Below are positions 17,819 to 25,856 of a DNA stretch of 64,000 bases, piece by piece. The translations under genes were made by a program, and so were the position numbers. Source of the stretch: Acidimicrobiaceae bacterium. GTDB taxonomy: Bacteria; Actinomycetota; Acidimicrobiia; Acidimicrobiales; Ilumatobacteraceae. Location of the stretch: positions 1 to 64,000 of the forward strand of contig JACJWG010000014.1 in the NCBI GenBank assembly GCA_020637235.1, read 5' to 3'. Positions within the stretch are counted from its first letter, which is position 1, and every line of letters begins with the position of its first letter. The notes below the pieces were generated by a model. That model was not told the origin of the DNA and did no database searches. It saw only the letters and a program-made list of their open reading frames with translations.

Positions 17819-20182
17819 GTGTCGCAGCCGTCCCGCTCCACCCGCTCCCACCGCGCTGCTCGACCGCGTCGACCCAGGCGGAGCCGCCGCATCGTGGCCG
17901 GGCTGGTGGTGCTGGGATGGGTGTCGTCGGCGTGCAGCGGCGACGCCTCGGACTCGCCGGCCGCAGCGCCCACCACGGCGGTGGCCGGCCCGAGCGCATC
18001 GACCGCCGGCTCGGGGTCGGCGCCTGCATCCACTGCGCCCGCACCCACCGACCTCGCCGCGCCGCGCCTCGGCGACGACGTGTTCACCGTGCAGCCCGGC
18101 ACCGAACAGGTCGCGGTGCTCGGCGGCACACCGGGAGCGGAGGTCGCCGTCGTCCGCAACGGCGAGGTGGTGGCTTCGGGCACGATCGACGAGCAGGGAA
18201 GCTTGCTGTTCCGAGCGCTCGTCCCCGGCCCCGGCTACGCGCTGCGCACCGACGAGGGTGAGACCGAGCCGTTCGAGATCGCCGATCCGGCCGATCATCC
18301 CGACGCCGACTTCTACGCCGACCAACCGCTCCTCCCGCCGGGCGGATTCGGCTACATCGCCACACGAGACGGCACCACGCTCAGCGCCAACGTGCTCCTG
18401 CCCGGCCCCGCCGACGCCGGCCCCTACCCCACCGTCGTCGAGTACAGCGGCTACCAACCGAGCGACCCCGGCTCGGCGCAGCTGGCCGAGGTGTACACGT
18501 CGCTCGGGTTCGCCTACGTGGGCGTCAACATGCGCGGGACGGGCTGCAGCGGCGGGTCGTTCCGCTACTTCGAGACCGTGCAGAGCCTCGACGGCTACGA
18601 CGTGATCGAGGCCGTCGCTGCACAACCGTGGGTGCAGGGCAACCGGGTCGGGATGGTCGGCATCTCGTACCCGGGCATCAGCCAGTTGTTCGTCGCCGCG
18701 ACGCAACCGCCGAGCCTGGCCGCGATCACCCCGCTCAGCGTGATCGCCGACACCTACCGCTCGACGCTCTACCCGGGCGGGATCCTCAACACCGGCTTCG
18801 CAGCCCGCTGGGGCGAGGAGCGCGGCGAGCAGGCCCGCCCGTACGGTCAGGCCTGGACCCGTGCCCGCGCCGACGACGGCGATCGGATGTGCGCCGACAA
18901 CCAGCTGCTGCGGTTGCAGAACCCCGACCAGGCCGACGAGATCGCCTCGGCCGCGTTCTACGAGCCGGAGGCCGGCGACGCGCTGGCGCCGGCGACGTTC
19001 GTCGATCGCATCGAGGTGCCCGTGTTCCTCGCCGGCGCCTGGCAGGACGAGCAGACCGGCGGGTACTTCGCCACGATGCTCGACCGATTCACGTCGTCGC
19101 CGGCGGTGTACCTGACGCTCGCGAACGGGTTGCACACCGAGTCGCTGTCGCCGCCGGTGTTCCAGCGCTACGTCGAGTTCCTGCAGCTGTACGTCGCCGG
19201 GGCGGTGCCCGACATGACGGTGGCGAACGAGGTGGCCGAGGTGCTCGCCGGCGTCGCGTTCGGGGTCGGGTCGATCCCTGCGTTCGACGATCGCTTCGCC
19301 GGTCTCGATGTCGACGAGGCGCTCGCCGCGTTCGAGGCCGAGCCGCGTGTGCGCATCCTGGTCGAGCAGGGTGGCGATCCCGCGTATGCGCCCGGCACCC
19401 CCACGCCGACCGCGGTGGTGGAGGCCGCCGCATGGCCAGTCCCCGGCGCCACCGAGGTGCGCTGGTACCTGGCCGACGGCGGACGGTTGGTGCCGGAGGC
19501 ACCGTCGACGGCGGACACCGACGAGTACCTCGCCGACCCCGAGGCGGTGCGCGCCACGTTCTACGACGGTGGCGGCAGCAGCGACATCTGGCGCGCCGAC
19601 ACCGTCTACGACTGGCCGGTGCTCGCCGAGGGCACCGGGCTCGGCTTCACGAGCGAGCCGCTCGACCGCGACGTGTTCCTGGCCGGCTCGGGATCGCTCG
19701 ACCTGTGGATCGCCGCCGACGCGGCCGACACCGATCTCGAGGTCACGGTCACCGAGGTTCGACCCGACGGCCAGGAGATGTACGTGCAGGGCGGCTGGCT
19801 GCGGGCGAGCCACCGTGCACTCGACGACGGGGCGAGCAGCGCGCTGCGCCCGGTGCATACGCACCTCGAGGCCGACGCAGCCCCACTGCCCGACGGCGAG
19901 CTGACCCCGGTCCGGGTGGAGATCTTCCCGTTCGCGCACGTGTTCCGTGAGGGCAGCCGGTTGCGGGTGACGATCGACGCACCCGGCGGCAACCGGCCGG
20001 TGTGGAGCTTCGACACGATCTCCGACGGCGAGACGGTCACGGTCGCCCACGGCGGCGACACGCCATCGCGAGTGGTGTTGTCGGAGGTCGCCGACGTCGA
20101 GGTGCCGCCGGAGCTGCCGGCGTGCGGTGCGGTGCGAGCCCAACCGTGCCGGCCCTACGAGCCGGCATCGAACGGCGGCTGA
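17819..20182 (+). CDS. CocE/NonD-family lipoprotein hydrolase (X-Pro dipeptidyl-peptidase-like)
   Basis: A 787-residue secreted hydrolase with an arginine-rich start, a hydrophobic helix and the lipobox VSSAC, followed by an alanine/proline/threonine-rich linker and an extra beta domain. The CocE/NonD domain begins at ATRDGTTLSANVLLPG. The nucleophile elbow is GISYPGISQL; the aspartate (AGAWQDEQTG) and histidine (NGLHTESLSP) regions follow, and the C-terminal jelly roll (VFLAGSGSLDLWIAAD) completes the X-Pro-peptidase architecture. Start GTG at 17819, because no ATG precedes the signal. Probably membrane-anchored on the outside; the acyl or peptide substrate is unknown. Confidence 0.87.
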   Translation: MSQPSRSTRSHRAARPRRPRRSRRIVAGLVVLGWVSSACSGDASDSPAAAPTTAVAGPSASTAGSGSAPASTAPAPTDLAAPRLGDDVFTVQPGTEQVAVLGGTPGAEVAVVRNGEVVASGTIDEQGSLLFRALVPGPGYALRTDEGETEPFEIADPADHPDADFYADQPLLPPGGFGYIATRDGTTLSANVLLPGPADAGPYPTVVEYSGYQPSDPGSAQLAEVYTSLGFAYVGVNMRGTGCSGGSFRYFETVQSLDGYDVIEAVAAQPWVQGNRVGMVGISYPGISQLFVAATQPPSLAAITPLSVIADTYRSTLYPGGILNTGFAARWGEERGEQARPYGQAWTRARADDGDRMCADNQLLRLQNPDQADEIASAAFYEPEAGDALAPATFVDRIEVPVFLAGAWQDEQTGGYFATMLDRFTSSPAVYLTLANGLHTESLSPPVFQRYVEFLQLYVAGAVPDMTVANEVAEVLAGVAFGVGSIPAFDDRFAGLDVDEALAAFEAEPRVRILVEQGGDPAYAPGTPTPTAVVEAAAWPVPGATEVRWYLADGGRLVPEAPSTADTDEYLADPEAVRATFYDGGGSSDIWRADTVYDWPVLAEGTGLGFTSEPLDRDVFLAGSGSLDLWIAADAADTDLEVTVTEVRPDGQEMYVQGGWLRASHRALDDGASSALRPVHTHLEADAAPLPDGELTPVRVEIFPFAHVFREGSRLRVTIDAPGGNRPVWSFDTISDGETVTVAHGGDTPSRVVLSEVADVEVPPELPACGAVRAQPCRPYEPASNGG

Positions 20183-20210
20183 GCGGGTCGCGAGGCGCGA
20201 TCCGCTGTTC

Positions 20211-20251
20211 GTGTCACCACATGGATCGACTGTCGCTCCATGTGGTGACAC
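20211..20251. terminator. Perfect 15-bp inverted repeat beside attL
   Basis: Arms GTGTCACCACATGGA and TCCATGTGGTGACAC flank an 11-nt loop, 28 bp after the CocE-like stop codon. It could terminate that gene, although no T tract follows. It ends exactly where the 51-bp att repeat begins, so an integration-related role is also possible. The inverted repeat is seen directly; the function is inferred. Confidence 0.6.
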
Positions 20252-20302
20252 GATCGGGTGGGGCGGGTGGGGATCGAACCCACGACCCAGGGATTATGAG
20301 TC
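20252..20302. repeat. attL: 3'-half tRNA copy at left end of the integrative element
   Basis: Fifty-one bases identical, bar one (position 20272, G here and T at the other end), to 49672-49722, which is the 3' half of the CAT-anticodon tRNA plus 7 bp beyond its end. Identity stops inside the anticodon loop (20303). This is the classic mark of a tyrosine-recombinase element in a tRNA gene: the original 3' half is left behind here, and the element brought its own. Confidence 0.93.
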
Positions 20303-20395
20303 GAGCCCGAGCCGTCCAGCCAGTCCCATTCTGTGCCATCTAGCAGGGCTTTCGCGCTTCTCGAGTCCAGCCTGTGCTGTCCCGTACCACCCTGT

Positions 20396-20427
20396 ATCCA
20401 AGAATTTCTTGGATGGATTCTTGGATG
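20396..20427. promoter_or_regulatory. Left-end integrase arm-type sites
   Basis: One inverted copy ATCCAAGAA at 20396 and two direct copies TTCTTGGATG at 20406 and 20418 (12-bp spacing). The same nonamer occurs three times at the right end, at 49588-49619. Matching short repeats inside both att sites are typical arm-binding sites of tyrosine integrases. Confidence 0.7.
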
Positions 20428-20463
20428 AATCGAACTTCTGACGTCCGCGACGGCAACTGATTC

Positions 20464-21690
20464 CTAGGGCGTCGTGGGCGCGCGATCGTCACCGACCACC
20501 GCCGTGTTGATTCCGTCGCTGACCGACAGGACGGCTTTGTCGACGCCTGTGATGTCGAAGAAGTACACGTTGTCGACCGGCGCTGTGTTGAGCTCGTTCA
20601 CCTTCACGACGGTGATCTCGTCGGGGACGAGACCGACGACGAATCGCCGTCCGGGAACTCCGACCTCCATGAACGCAACTCCGGCTCTGATCGGATCCGC
20701 GTCGAACCACCCCGACCCGGCCGGGACGCCTTCGACGGAGAGCGAGAGGTACCACCGATCGCCGGACCGGCGGGTCGTGACGACTGCGTTCCCGATCGTC
20801 ACATCGTTCGAAACCTCGTTCACGTCCGACAGGTTCGCGGAGAACAGCTCCGCGGGGATATAGCCCGATGGATCGATCGCGACGAAACCGATGTCGGCTG
20901 TCGTCGATGTCACCACGATCGTGGTTTGGACGGGTTCAAGCACTACGTCCGGTGTGTATGTCGCAGTCGGCGTCTGGATGGTGAACCCACTCGCCTCGGG
21001 CGGGAACTCCATGTACCAGAGGCCGTTCGCGTCGGAGGCCACGACGGTGTCGCCGGCGACTACGGTGACCGGGAGATCAACGGGTGCGAGCCCCCACAGC
21101 ACGGCGCCGGCTTGTGACTGCGGAACTCCTTCGAGGCTCCATGCCTGTCCGGAGAGATACGTCTCGGCGTTGAACTCGGAGCAACCGGAGTACCCGTCGT
21201 CCGTTTGCCTCACGACACACACCTCGCCCGTGGCAGGCGCGTCGTAGACCCACACCTGTCCGAACCGACCCAATTCGGCAGAGAGACGCAGAACAGCACC
21301 GGCGGGGAAGGCATCCGCCGGCCAGTCGACGGTGAACCGGGGGTCGACGGGCAATCCGTCGCCGGCCTCCAGATCCGTCGAACCGACCGACGGACCTGAG
21401 GCCGAGGGCTGCGGGACCGCCGAATCCGAGTCGCGCATCGACAGCGCCGCCACGCCAGCGACCACCAGCGCGGACGCAGCAGCAACACCGAACCACGTGG
21501 TGCGCCAACTCTGGCTGGAATGGGGCCGGAGCGCCGCCAGCTCGACCGTCACCGCCTCGTCCGGGCGTTCGACCGGGTCTGCGGCTCGACGATCATCGAT
21601 CGGTGCGACATCGTCGATCGTGAGCGGAGGTGCAAGTCGGTCCAGAAGCCGTCCGGCCATCTCGAGTTGCGGAATCAGATCAGCAGGCAT
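20464..21690 (-). CDS. Membrane-anchored extracytoplasmic protein, probable anti-sigma partner
   Basis: A 408-residue protein: about 65 cytoplasmic residues, one transmembrane helix (WFGVAAASALVVAGVAALSM at about 70) and a large extracytoplasmic beta-rich region with repeated VTVVAGDTVVASDANG-like strands. It is not recognised as a named family. It overlaps by 11 bp the end of an ECF sigma gene, and the topology is that of an anti-sigma factor with a sensor domain, although no zinc-binding HxxxCxxC anti-sigma motif is visible. A second sigma/membrane-protein pair of the same plan lies at 25.9-27.1 kb. Its role as the sigma regulator is inference from topology and overlap. Confidence 0.6.
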   Translation of the reverse strand: MPADLIPQLEMAGRLLDRLAPPLTIDDVAPIDDRRAADPVERPDEAVTVELAALRPHSSQSWRTTWFGVAAASALVVAGVAALSMRDSDSAVPQPSASGPSVGSTDLEAGDGLPVDPRFTVDWPADAFPAGAVLRLSAELGRFGQVWVYDAPATGEVCVVRQTDDGYSGCSEFNAETYLSGQAWSLEGVPQSQAGAVLWGLAPVDLPVTVVAGDTVVASDANGLWYMEFPPEASGFTIQTPTATYTPDVVLEPVQTTIVVTSTTADIGFVAIDPSGYIPAELFSANLSDVNEVSNDVTIGNAVVTTRRSGDRWYLSLSVEGVPAGSGWFDADPIRAGVAFMEVGVPGRRFVVGLVPDEITVVKVNELNTAPVDNVYFFDITGVDKAVLSVSDGINTAVVGDDRAPTTP

Positions 21691-22165
21691 CGGTCACCAC
21701 CAGTTCGGTCCGCAAGCGCGAGAGCGCTCGCTGCAGATGTTCTCGGACGGTTGACGGGTTCACCTCGAGCAGCGCCGCAACCTCGGACTGAGGCCAGCCG
21801 AAGCCGTGCACGAGAAGAACGATCGTTCGTTGTTGCGATGACAAGCGGCCGAGCGCGGGCCACAACTCGGGCGAGATGTCGGGGAAGTCCACCGCAGCTT
21901 CCAAGAGCAGGTCGGCGGGGAGAGGCCTGGAGCCGAACCTCCGCACGGCCGACTGGCCCACTCGATACAGGTACGCGACAGGATGGCGCACATCAGCCAT
22001 CCGATCCCAGTGCTCCCAAGCCCAGCTCAACGCGTCCTGCGCCGCCTCGCGTCCATCGACCGGCCCGTAGGTTGCGACGAGGGCGCGACGAAGGCGCGGC
22101 TCCACCTCGACAAGGAACCTCTCGAACTTCCGAGAGCGACCGTTCTCGCCGATACCGACACCCAT
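21680..22165 (-). CDS. ECF RNA polymerase sigma factor
   Basis: A 161-residue sigma-70-like protein. Region 2 is around GREAAQDALSWAWEHWDRMADVRHPVAYLYRVG and region 4 around LGRLSSQQRTIVLLVHGFGWPQSEVAALLEVNPSTVREHLQRALSRLR, with the helix-turn-helix EVAALLEVNPSTVREHLQ. It is close to the actinobacterial SigE-type ECF proteins. It directly precedes and overlaps a membrane protein that may be its anti-sigma factor. Located at the left part of the integrated element, it is probably accessory; the regulon is unknown. Confidence 0.85.
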   Translation of the reverse strand: MGVGIGENGRSRKFERFLVEVEPRLRRALVATYGPVDGREAAQDALSWAWEHWDRMADVRHPVAYLYRVGQSAVRRFGSRPLPADLLLEAAVDFPDISPELWPALGRLSSQQRTIVLLVHGFGWPQSEVAALLEVNPSTVREHLQRALSRLRTELVVTDAC

Positions 22166-22270
22166 CGGCTATGAGACCGGCCAGAGGCGCGATTCCGCGA
22201 CAGGGCCAAGAAAGATCTTGCAACGGCGTTGAAGATGAGCGCCCTTCACGGCCGTTCCGAATCGAGGGAC

Positions 22271-22288
22271 GCTTGCTTCCGGGCAAGC
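22271..22288. terminator. Short hairpin after the GNAT gene
   Basis: GCTTGC and GCAAGC pair across TTCCGG, 36 bp downstream of the GNAT stop codon on the minus strand. No T tract is present, so this is a weak intrinsic terminator candidate. Confidence 0.35.
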
Positions 22289-22323
22289 ATCCGAGAGACG
22301 CAGACGACCACGCAAGAGGCACT

Positions 22324-22803
22324 TCACATCGTGAGGACGAACGAGGCGTACGGCCGGTCCTCGGGCGGATAGGTCTCATCGGCCTCCGGGAACACCGTCC
22401 GACTGAACGCAACCGAAGCGAGGTTGCTCGGATGAACGAGCCATCGCACCGACCGCGTGCCCTCTGACTTCATCATCGCGAACAGCGACTCCGTCACGAG
22501 TCGCGCCGCACCTGATCGCCGGCGGTCGGCGCGTACGGCGACGACCATGAGATAACGGTGCTCGGCGAGAACTCGCCCGCTCTCGTCCTCCAGACACTCG
22601 TCCGCAGTGACCGCGACGATTTCGCCGGCCTCCTCCCCCACCACAACTCGACGATCGACGTGCGCCTGGGCGGTGTCGTTGCGCCATGCCACGAGCCCGC
22701 CGACGATCTCACGGACCTCGTCGAGCCACGGCGAGGCGTCGCCGTCGAGATCGAACTCCTCGAGGACGAACGCATCGGCGAGGGTCGCGTGCCGAACGAT
22801 CAC
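22324..22803 (-). CDS. GNAT-family N-acetyltransferase
   Basis: A 159-residue GNAT protein. After an N-terminal strand (VIVRHATLADAFVLEEFDL), the acetyl-CoA-binding section reads LMVVAVRADRRRSGAARLVTESLFAMMKSEG and the fold ends in ASVAFSRTVFPEADETYPPEDRPYASFVL. The GTG at 22803 overlaps the stop of the upstream Xre gene by GTGA, which argues for translational coupling; the frame continues 15 codons further up but would overlap the Xre gene deeply. An Xre/GNAT pair in an accessory region could be a toxin-antitoxin module, but a plain metabolic acetyltransferase is possible. Confidence 0.75.
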   Translation of the reverse strand: MIVRHATLADAFVLEEFDLDGDASPWLDEVREIVGGLVAWRNDTAQAHVDRRVVVGEEAGEIVAVTADECLEDESGRVLAEHRYLMVVAVRADRRRSGAARLVTESLFAMMKSEGTRSVRWLVHPSNLASVAFSRTVFPEADETYPPEDRPYASFVLTM

Positions 22804-23126
22804 TCGTGGCGAGCGGGGATCTCGAGGGTCCGACCCTTCGGCGACCACTTCGTGCCGCCGGCGGACGGCGCCGCCGCGACCTTCCGGCCGTTCGCAAGGC
22901 TCCGTCGAGGCGGCCCGTCACGATGAGCGAGCGCTGCCGACAGCCTCTGGATCGTCGACCAGCGCGCATCCAACCGTCCGTTCTCGATCCGCGAGATGTC
23001 TGCTTGGGGGACGCCCGCACGCTTCGACAGCTCCGCCTGCGTCCACCCGAGCTCGATCCGCCGCTCGCGGATCGAATCACCAGGATGTGCCAGTTCAGCC
23101 AACTCTGCCCATGCAGTCACGAGCAC
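22800..23126 (-). CDS. Xre-family helix-turn-helix protein
   Basis: A 108-residue DNA-binding protein with a clear Xre domain: IRERRIELGWTQAELSKRAGVPQADISRIENGRLDARWSTIQRLSAAL. The recognition segment is AGVPQADISRIENG. A basic C-terminal tail follows (RSLANGRKVAAAPSAGGTKW). Candidate starts are GTG at 23126 and GTG at 23120. An inverted repeat ATGTG-CACAT lies 5-20 bp upstream and may be its operator. It is translationally coupled to the downstream GNAT gene. Confidence 0.8.
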   Translation of the reverse strand: MLVTAWAELAELAHPGDSIRERRIELGWTQAELSKRAGVPQADISRIENGRLDARWSTIQRLSAALAHRDGPPRRSLANGRKVAAAPSAGGTKWSPKGRTLEIPARHE

Positions 23127-23131
23127 AATCT

Positions 23132-23147
23132 ATGTGCCTTTCCACAT
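23132..23147. promoter_or_regulatory. Inverted repeat upstream of the Xre gene
   Basis: ATGTG and CACAT are separated by six bases directly before the Xre start codon. The position suggests an autoregulatory operator; this is inference from symmetry and location. Confidence 0.45.
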
Positions 23148-23288
23148 CGTCGGCAACCAGTCGCCAAACAGCGGATATGCGAGGCGTCGGCGGCCGGCGG
23201 GTTAGAGCGATCCGGGCCGGGTCGCGCCTTCGATAATCCGGCCAGAGCTCGTTCGGTCGCCGACGACATCACTGGCCGCAACGGTGCC

Positions 23289-23984
23289 CTAGTTGATCGG
23301 GTACCGCTCGACGTACGTGTCACCGCCCTGGTCCTGCCAAGCCACTGACAGCGTCGCGAACGACGCCGTCCCGTAGGTCTGAGCCCAGTGACCGATGTTG
23401 AAACGACCACCCGTCGGAAGCGATGACGGAACCTCCGAAAGCAGCACCGGCGAGTTAGTTCCCTCGGCCTCGTCGACTACCACGATCATCGAAGCCGCGC
23501 CTGACCCGACGTTCGACATCACGACGCGCTGCCCAGCCCGGCGAACGGTCAGACGAGGGCCAGGTTGAGAGCCAATCGGCGGGGCATCACCGGAAGTGGA
23601 TAAGACGACGATCAACGCCAATCGGCCCAGCTCTTCGTCGGTGGCCCACGCCCTGCTGCTCGAGCCGTGCAGCTCGCTCTTCGCCTTCATCTCTCGAAGC
23701 ACCTCGACGGGGTGGCCGTCGGGGTCGAGCCGATCGATCAACTTGTGATGCTTAGGGCACAGCAGCATGAGGTTGTCGTACGAGTTTCGTTCCTCGATCG
23801 ACAGCCCTGAGTCGTATCGGGGAGCGCCGGGGCGCTCGCCGCAGATGTGAGCGATCTCCGCGTTGGTTTCCTTCCATCCCGGATCTGTCAGCTTCTCGTC
23901 GCAGGGCACATAGGCGCAGACGTTCGGGCTCGCGGCGAAGAGGGCCTTGATAACCGAGATGGAGATCGGGCTCCGGGTTGCCAT
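23289..23984 (-). CDS. HNH-endonuclease-like protein
   Basis: A 231-residue protein whose first 105 residues form an HNH fold: paired cysteines NVCAYVPCDEKL, then AEIAHICG, RNSYDNLMLLCPKHHKLIDRLD, giving the metal-binding and catalytic histidines. The second half is beta-rich (RLTVRRAGQRVVMSNVGSGAASMIVVVDEAEG) and unlike known nucleases; it may recognise a ligand or substrate. The gene stands alone between junction repeats, so it could be a defence or selfish nuclease, or an effector of unknown type. The ATG at 23984 lies right beside the junction repeat at about 24020. Confidence 0.72.
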   Translation of the reverse strand: MATRSPISISVIKALFAASPNVCAYVPCDEKLTDPGWKETNAEIAHICGERPGAPRYDSGLSIEERNSYDNLMLLCPKHHKLIDRLDPDGHPVEVLREMKAKSELHGSSSRAWATDEELGRLALIVVLSTSGDAPPIGSQPGPRLTVRRAGQRVVMSNVGSGAASMIVVVDEAEGTNSPVLLSEVPSSLPTGGRFNIGHWAQTYGTASFATLSVAWQDQGGDTYVERYPIN

Positions 23985-24034
23985 GCACGAACGATACGAG
24001 GCCGAGGACTGGTGGGCGCCAGATCGGCAGTTCG
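23985..24034 (-). repeat. Cassette junction repeat S1
   Basis: Minus-strand left arm GAACTGCCGATCTGG lies after the lipoprotein gene (stop 24109); the next gene, the HNH protein, starts about 35 bases past it. Confidence 0.6.
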
Positions 24035-24108
24035 GTGCTGGATCCTCGTGCGTCTGGGCTGGCCACGATCCCGTGGCCGGAGGCGGCCGCTCTCTTCTGC
24101 CTGCGCCG

Positions 24109-25188
24109 TCAGTCCTTCGCCATCAACGCTGCAATCTCGATGCCAGCGGGAGTCGCGTGGGTGAACAGGATCATGCGGTTGTCACTGGCTTGTAGGCGCC
24201 ACTCGCCGAGCCGGAACCAATGGGGGGACGAGTCGGCGGGCAGCACCGCCACGAAGGGGTCAAATGTCGCCACGTCACGAACGGTGACGTCGGCAAACCA
24301 GGCGCCATCGCCGAAGGGCCCGAATCGTTGCAACTCGGGTGCTCCCCCATCGGAGTCATCCTGTTCCACGTTCACGATCCACTGGGTTGAACCGAGGAGA
24401 TCGGAACGATCCACCGTCACTGTGGCGCGGCCGCCATCGACCCGTTTGACGGCCTCCACGGAGGTCTCGTCGAGTGCAACGTTCGTCTCGATGTCCATCA
24501 CACGTCCAGAGCCGGGCTGATCGACCCCGCCGGTCACGATCTCGAACACACGCTGCGGGCCCGAGTCGAGAGTCGACGACTGCAACAAGCGCAAGCCCTC
24601 GTCGGAAACGGTGTAAGCATCCAGACGCGAGGTACCGTCGGCAAGCCACAAGGTGATGAAGAGCGTCCCGTTCGGCGCCGTTCCTGACCAGACGATGGAC
24701 GACTCTGCAAGGTCCGGCAGCACTTCATCCCTGATCCAAGTGCCGCTGCGGTCGAGGAGCAGCACGCGCCCGGTGAGAAGGGGCAAGGGGTCAGTGATCT
24801 TTGGGGACTGGTGCTCGAACACGGCCATGAAGTCGGGCGTGAGTGCAACATTGACCAGGTGCTCGCCGTCATGCGGCGACAGCTCGCCAAGTCCGGTGCC
24901 GAAGGGCACGGTTGTGATCAGGGTGGGTGCCAGCACCTCGCCGCCGGACAGCGGCACCTCGAGGTCCGACGCTGACGCGCTCGCAGTCGATGTTGTTGAA
25001 GCGTGCGCTGACGTCTCAGGCGGTTCCGTCGTGTTGATGGTGGACTCTGGGCTCGACGCAACGGGCGCCACCTCCGAGCCGGACGAGCCGGACGAGCCGG
25101 ACGAGCCCGACGAGCCCGTTCCACACGCGGTCAACACCGCTCCAGCAAGAAGTAGTCGAGCGGCCAGCGCCGGCAGTCTCACAAGCAC
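24109..25188 (-). CDS. Hypothetical lipoprotein with SSG repeats
   Basis: A 359-residue secreted lipoprotein of unknown function. Residues 1-22 are a signal with lipobox LTAC, followed by GTG then (GSS)n repeats encoded by five 9-bp copies of GACGAGCCG (25082-25126), a serine/threonine-rich linker, and a beta-strand-rich globular part with WIRDEVLPDLAESSIVWSG and FVAVLPADSSPHWFRLGEW, resembling a beta-propeller or sandwich. No catalytic motif is recognised. It lies between junction repeats, so it is a single-gene unit of the array. Possible GTG starts are at 25188 and 25182. Confidence 0.65.
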   Translation of the reverse strand: MLVRLPALAARLLLAGAVLTACGTGSSGSSGSSGSSGSEVAPVASSPESTINTTEPPETSAHASTTSTASASASDLEVPLSGGEVLAPTLITTVPFGTGLGELSPHDGEHLVNVALTPDFMAVFEHQSPKITDPLPLLTGRVLLLDRSGTWIRDEVLPDLAESSIVWSGTAPNGTLFITLWLADGTSRLDAYTVSDEGLRLLQSSTLDSGPQRVFEIVTGGVDQPGSGRVMDIETNVALDETSVEAVKRVDGGRATVTVDRSDLLGSTQWIVNVEQDDSDGGAPELQRFGPFGDGAWFADVTVRDVATFDPFVAVLPADSSPHWFRLGEWRLQASDNRMILFTHATPAGIEIAALMAKD

Positions 25189-25221
25189 CAGCCTGCCACC
25201 CCGATCGGCAGTTCCGCGCTA
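25183..25221 (-). repeat. Cassette junction repeat S2
   Basis: Minus-strand TAGCGCGGAACTGCCGATCG, the form shared with sites S5, S20 and S22. The GTG start of the downstream lipoprotein lies about 12 bases past the left arm, inside the right part of the site. Confidence 0.7.
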
Positions 25222-25309
25222 CCGCACGTGCTCACTCGGGCGTGACGCCTCTAGCACTGCTCTCTGTCTTACGCGATGCTCGGTCGCAGATTTCCGATCG
25301 GGGGCAAAC

Positions 25310-25438
25310 TTGGTAGGCGTCACTACCGGAATCGAGTCAGCGTGGATCGCCGTTCCCGTCGCGATCGGGGTCGTCGCCTGGCGCGTCTACGCGGGGGTCC
25401 GGTCTGTTCGTCGAAAGCGCGTGTCCAAGAAGGGCTAG
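25310..25438 (+). CDS. Possible small membrane protein
   Basis: A 42-residue frame from a TTG: LVGVTTGIESAWIAVPVAIGVV, then WRVYAGVRSVRRKRVSKKG. It has one hydrophobic helix and a basic tail, a common design for small membrane peptides. There is no clear ribosome-binding site and it runs against the orientation of its neighbours. An alternative minus-strand frame of about 38 residues ends at the TAG of site S2 (25217-25219). Neither is strongly supported. Confidence 0.3.
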   Translation: MVGVTTGIESAWIAVPVAIGVVAWRVYAGVRSVRRKRVSKKG

Positions 25439-25486
25439 TCCAACGAGCTTTCAGCCGGCCCGGGCAGATCGGCAGATCTGTCGCGG
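25436..25486. repeat. Cassette junction repeat S3
   Basis: CGGGCAGATCGGCAGATCTG is close to a palindrome and contains the array core GATCGGCAG. Its orientation is ambiguous because both arms carry the core. Confidence 0.55.
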
Positions 25487-25535
25487 ATTCAAGTCATCCG
25501 GGTACGGCCACTCGGCAGTAGGCGCAGCAGACCGC

Positions 25536-25763
25536 TCACGACCTCGACGGCTGCCGCCGGGTCCACCATGTCCACAGACCCGAGAAGACGAGCGTGGCGA
25601 TCAACCCATCCACCAGACTGCTGGACCACGTCTCTGGAACGTCGTCGAAGACGTACGTCGCAATGCGATCGAAGCCGACGAAGATCGCAAAGCACAATCC
25701 GATGAACGACACGAGCGTGCGGCGGTTGACCTTGGCAACACCGGGCTTCATCTCGTGCGCCAT
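25536..25763 (-). CDS. Small two-helix membrane protein
   Basis: A 75-residue protein: a short basic start (MAHEMKPGVAKVNRR), a hydrophobic helix TLVSFIGLCFAIFVGFDRIATYVF, an acidic loop, a second helix LIATLVFSGLWTWW and a basic tail. Not recognised. The ATG at 25763 lies just after junction repeat S4 (25769-25812). A plausible membrane protein with cytoplasmic ends by the positive-inside pattern. Function unknown. Confidence 0.55.
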   Translation of the reverse strand: MAHEMKPGVAKVNRRTLVSFIGLCFAIFVGFDRIATYVFDDVPETWSSSLVDGLIATLVFSGLWTWWTRRQPSRS

Positions 25764-25768
25764 CGGGC

Positions 25769-25812
25769 CATAGTGCCCGATCCTGACATGTACGTCCAGA
25801 TCGGCAGTTCGG
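25769..25812 (-). repeat. Cassette junction repeat S4
   Basis: The best hairpin of the set. Minus strand GAACTGCCGATC pairs with GATCGGGCACTATG (one bulged G) around an inner GAC-GTC stem. It lies between the stop of the 247-residue gene and the ATG of the two-helix protein. Confidence 0.72.
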
Positions 25813-25856
25813 GCGCGCCCGAGACCGGCACGTTGCGGGTGGCGCAGATGCTGGGT

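Noticed and set aside
25217..25335. Minus-strand short frame ending at the TAG of site S2
   Set aside because: About 38 codons with a GTG start and no Shine-Dalgarno; the plus-strand small helix frame competes. Neither is strong enough to list as a second gene.
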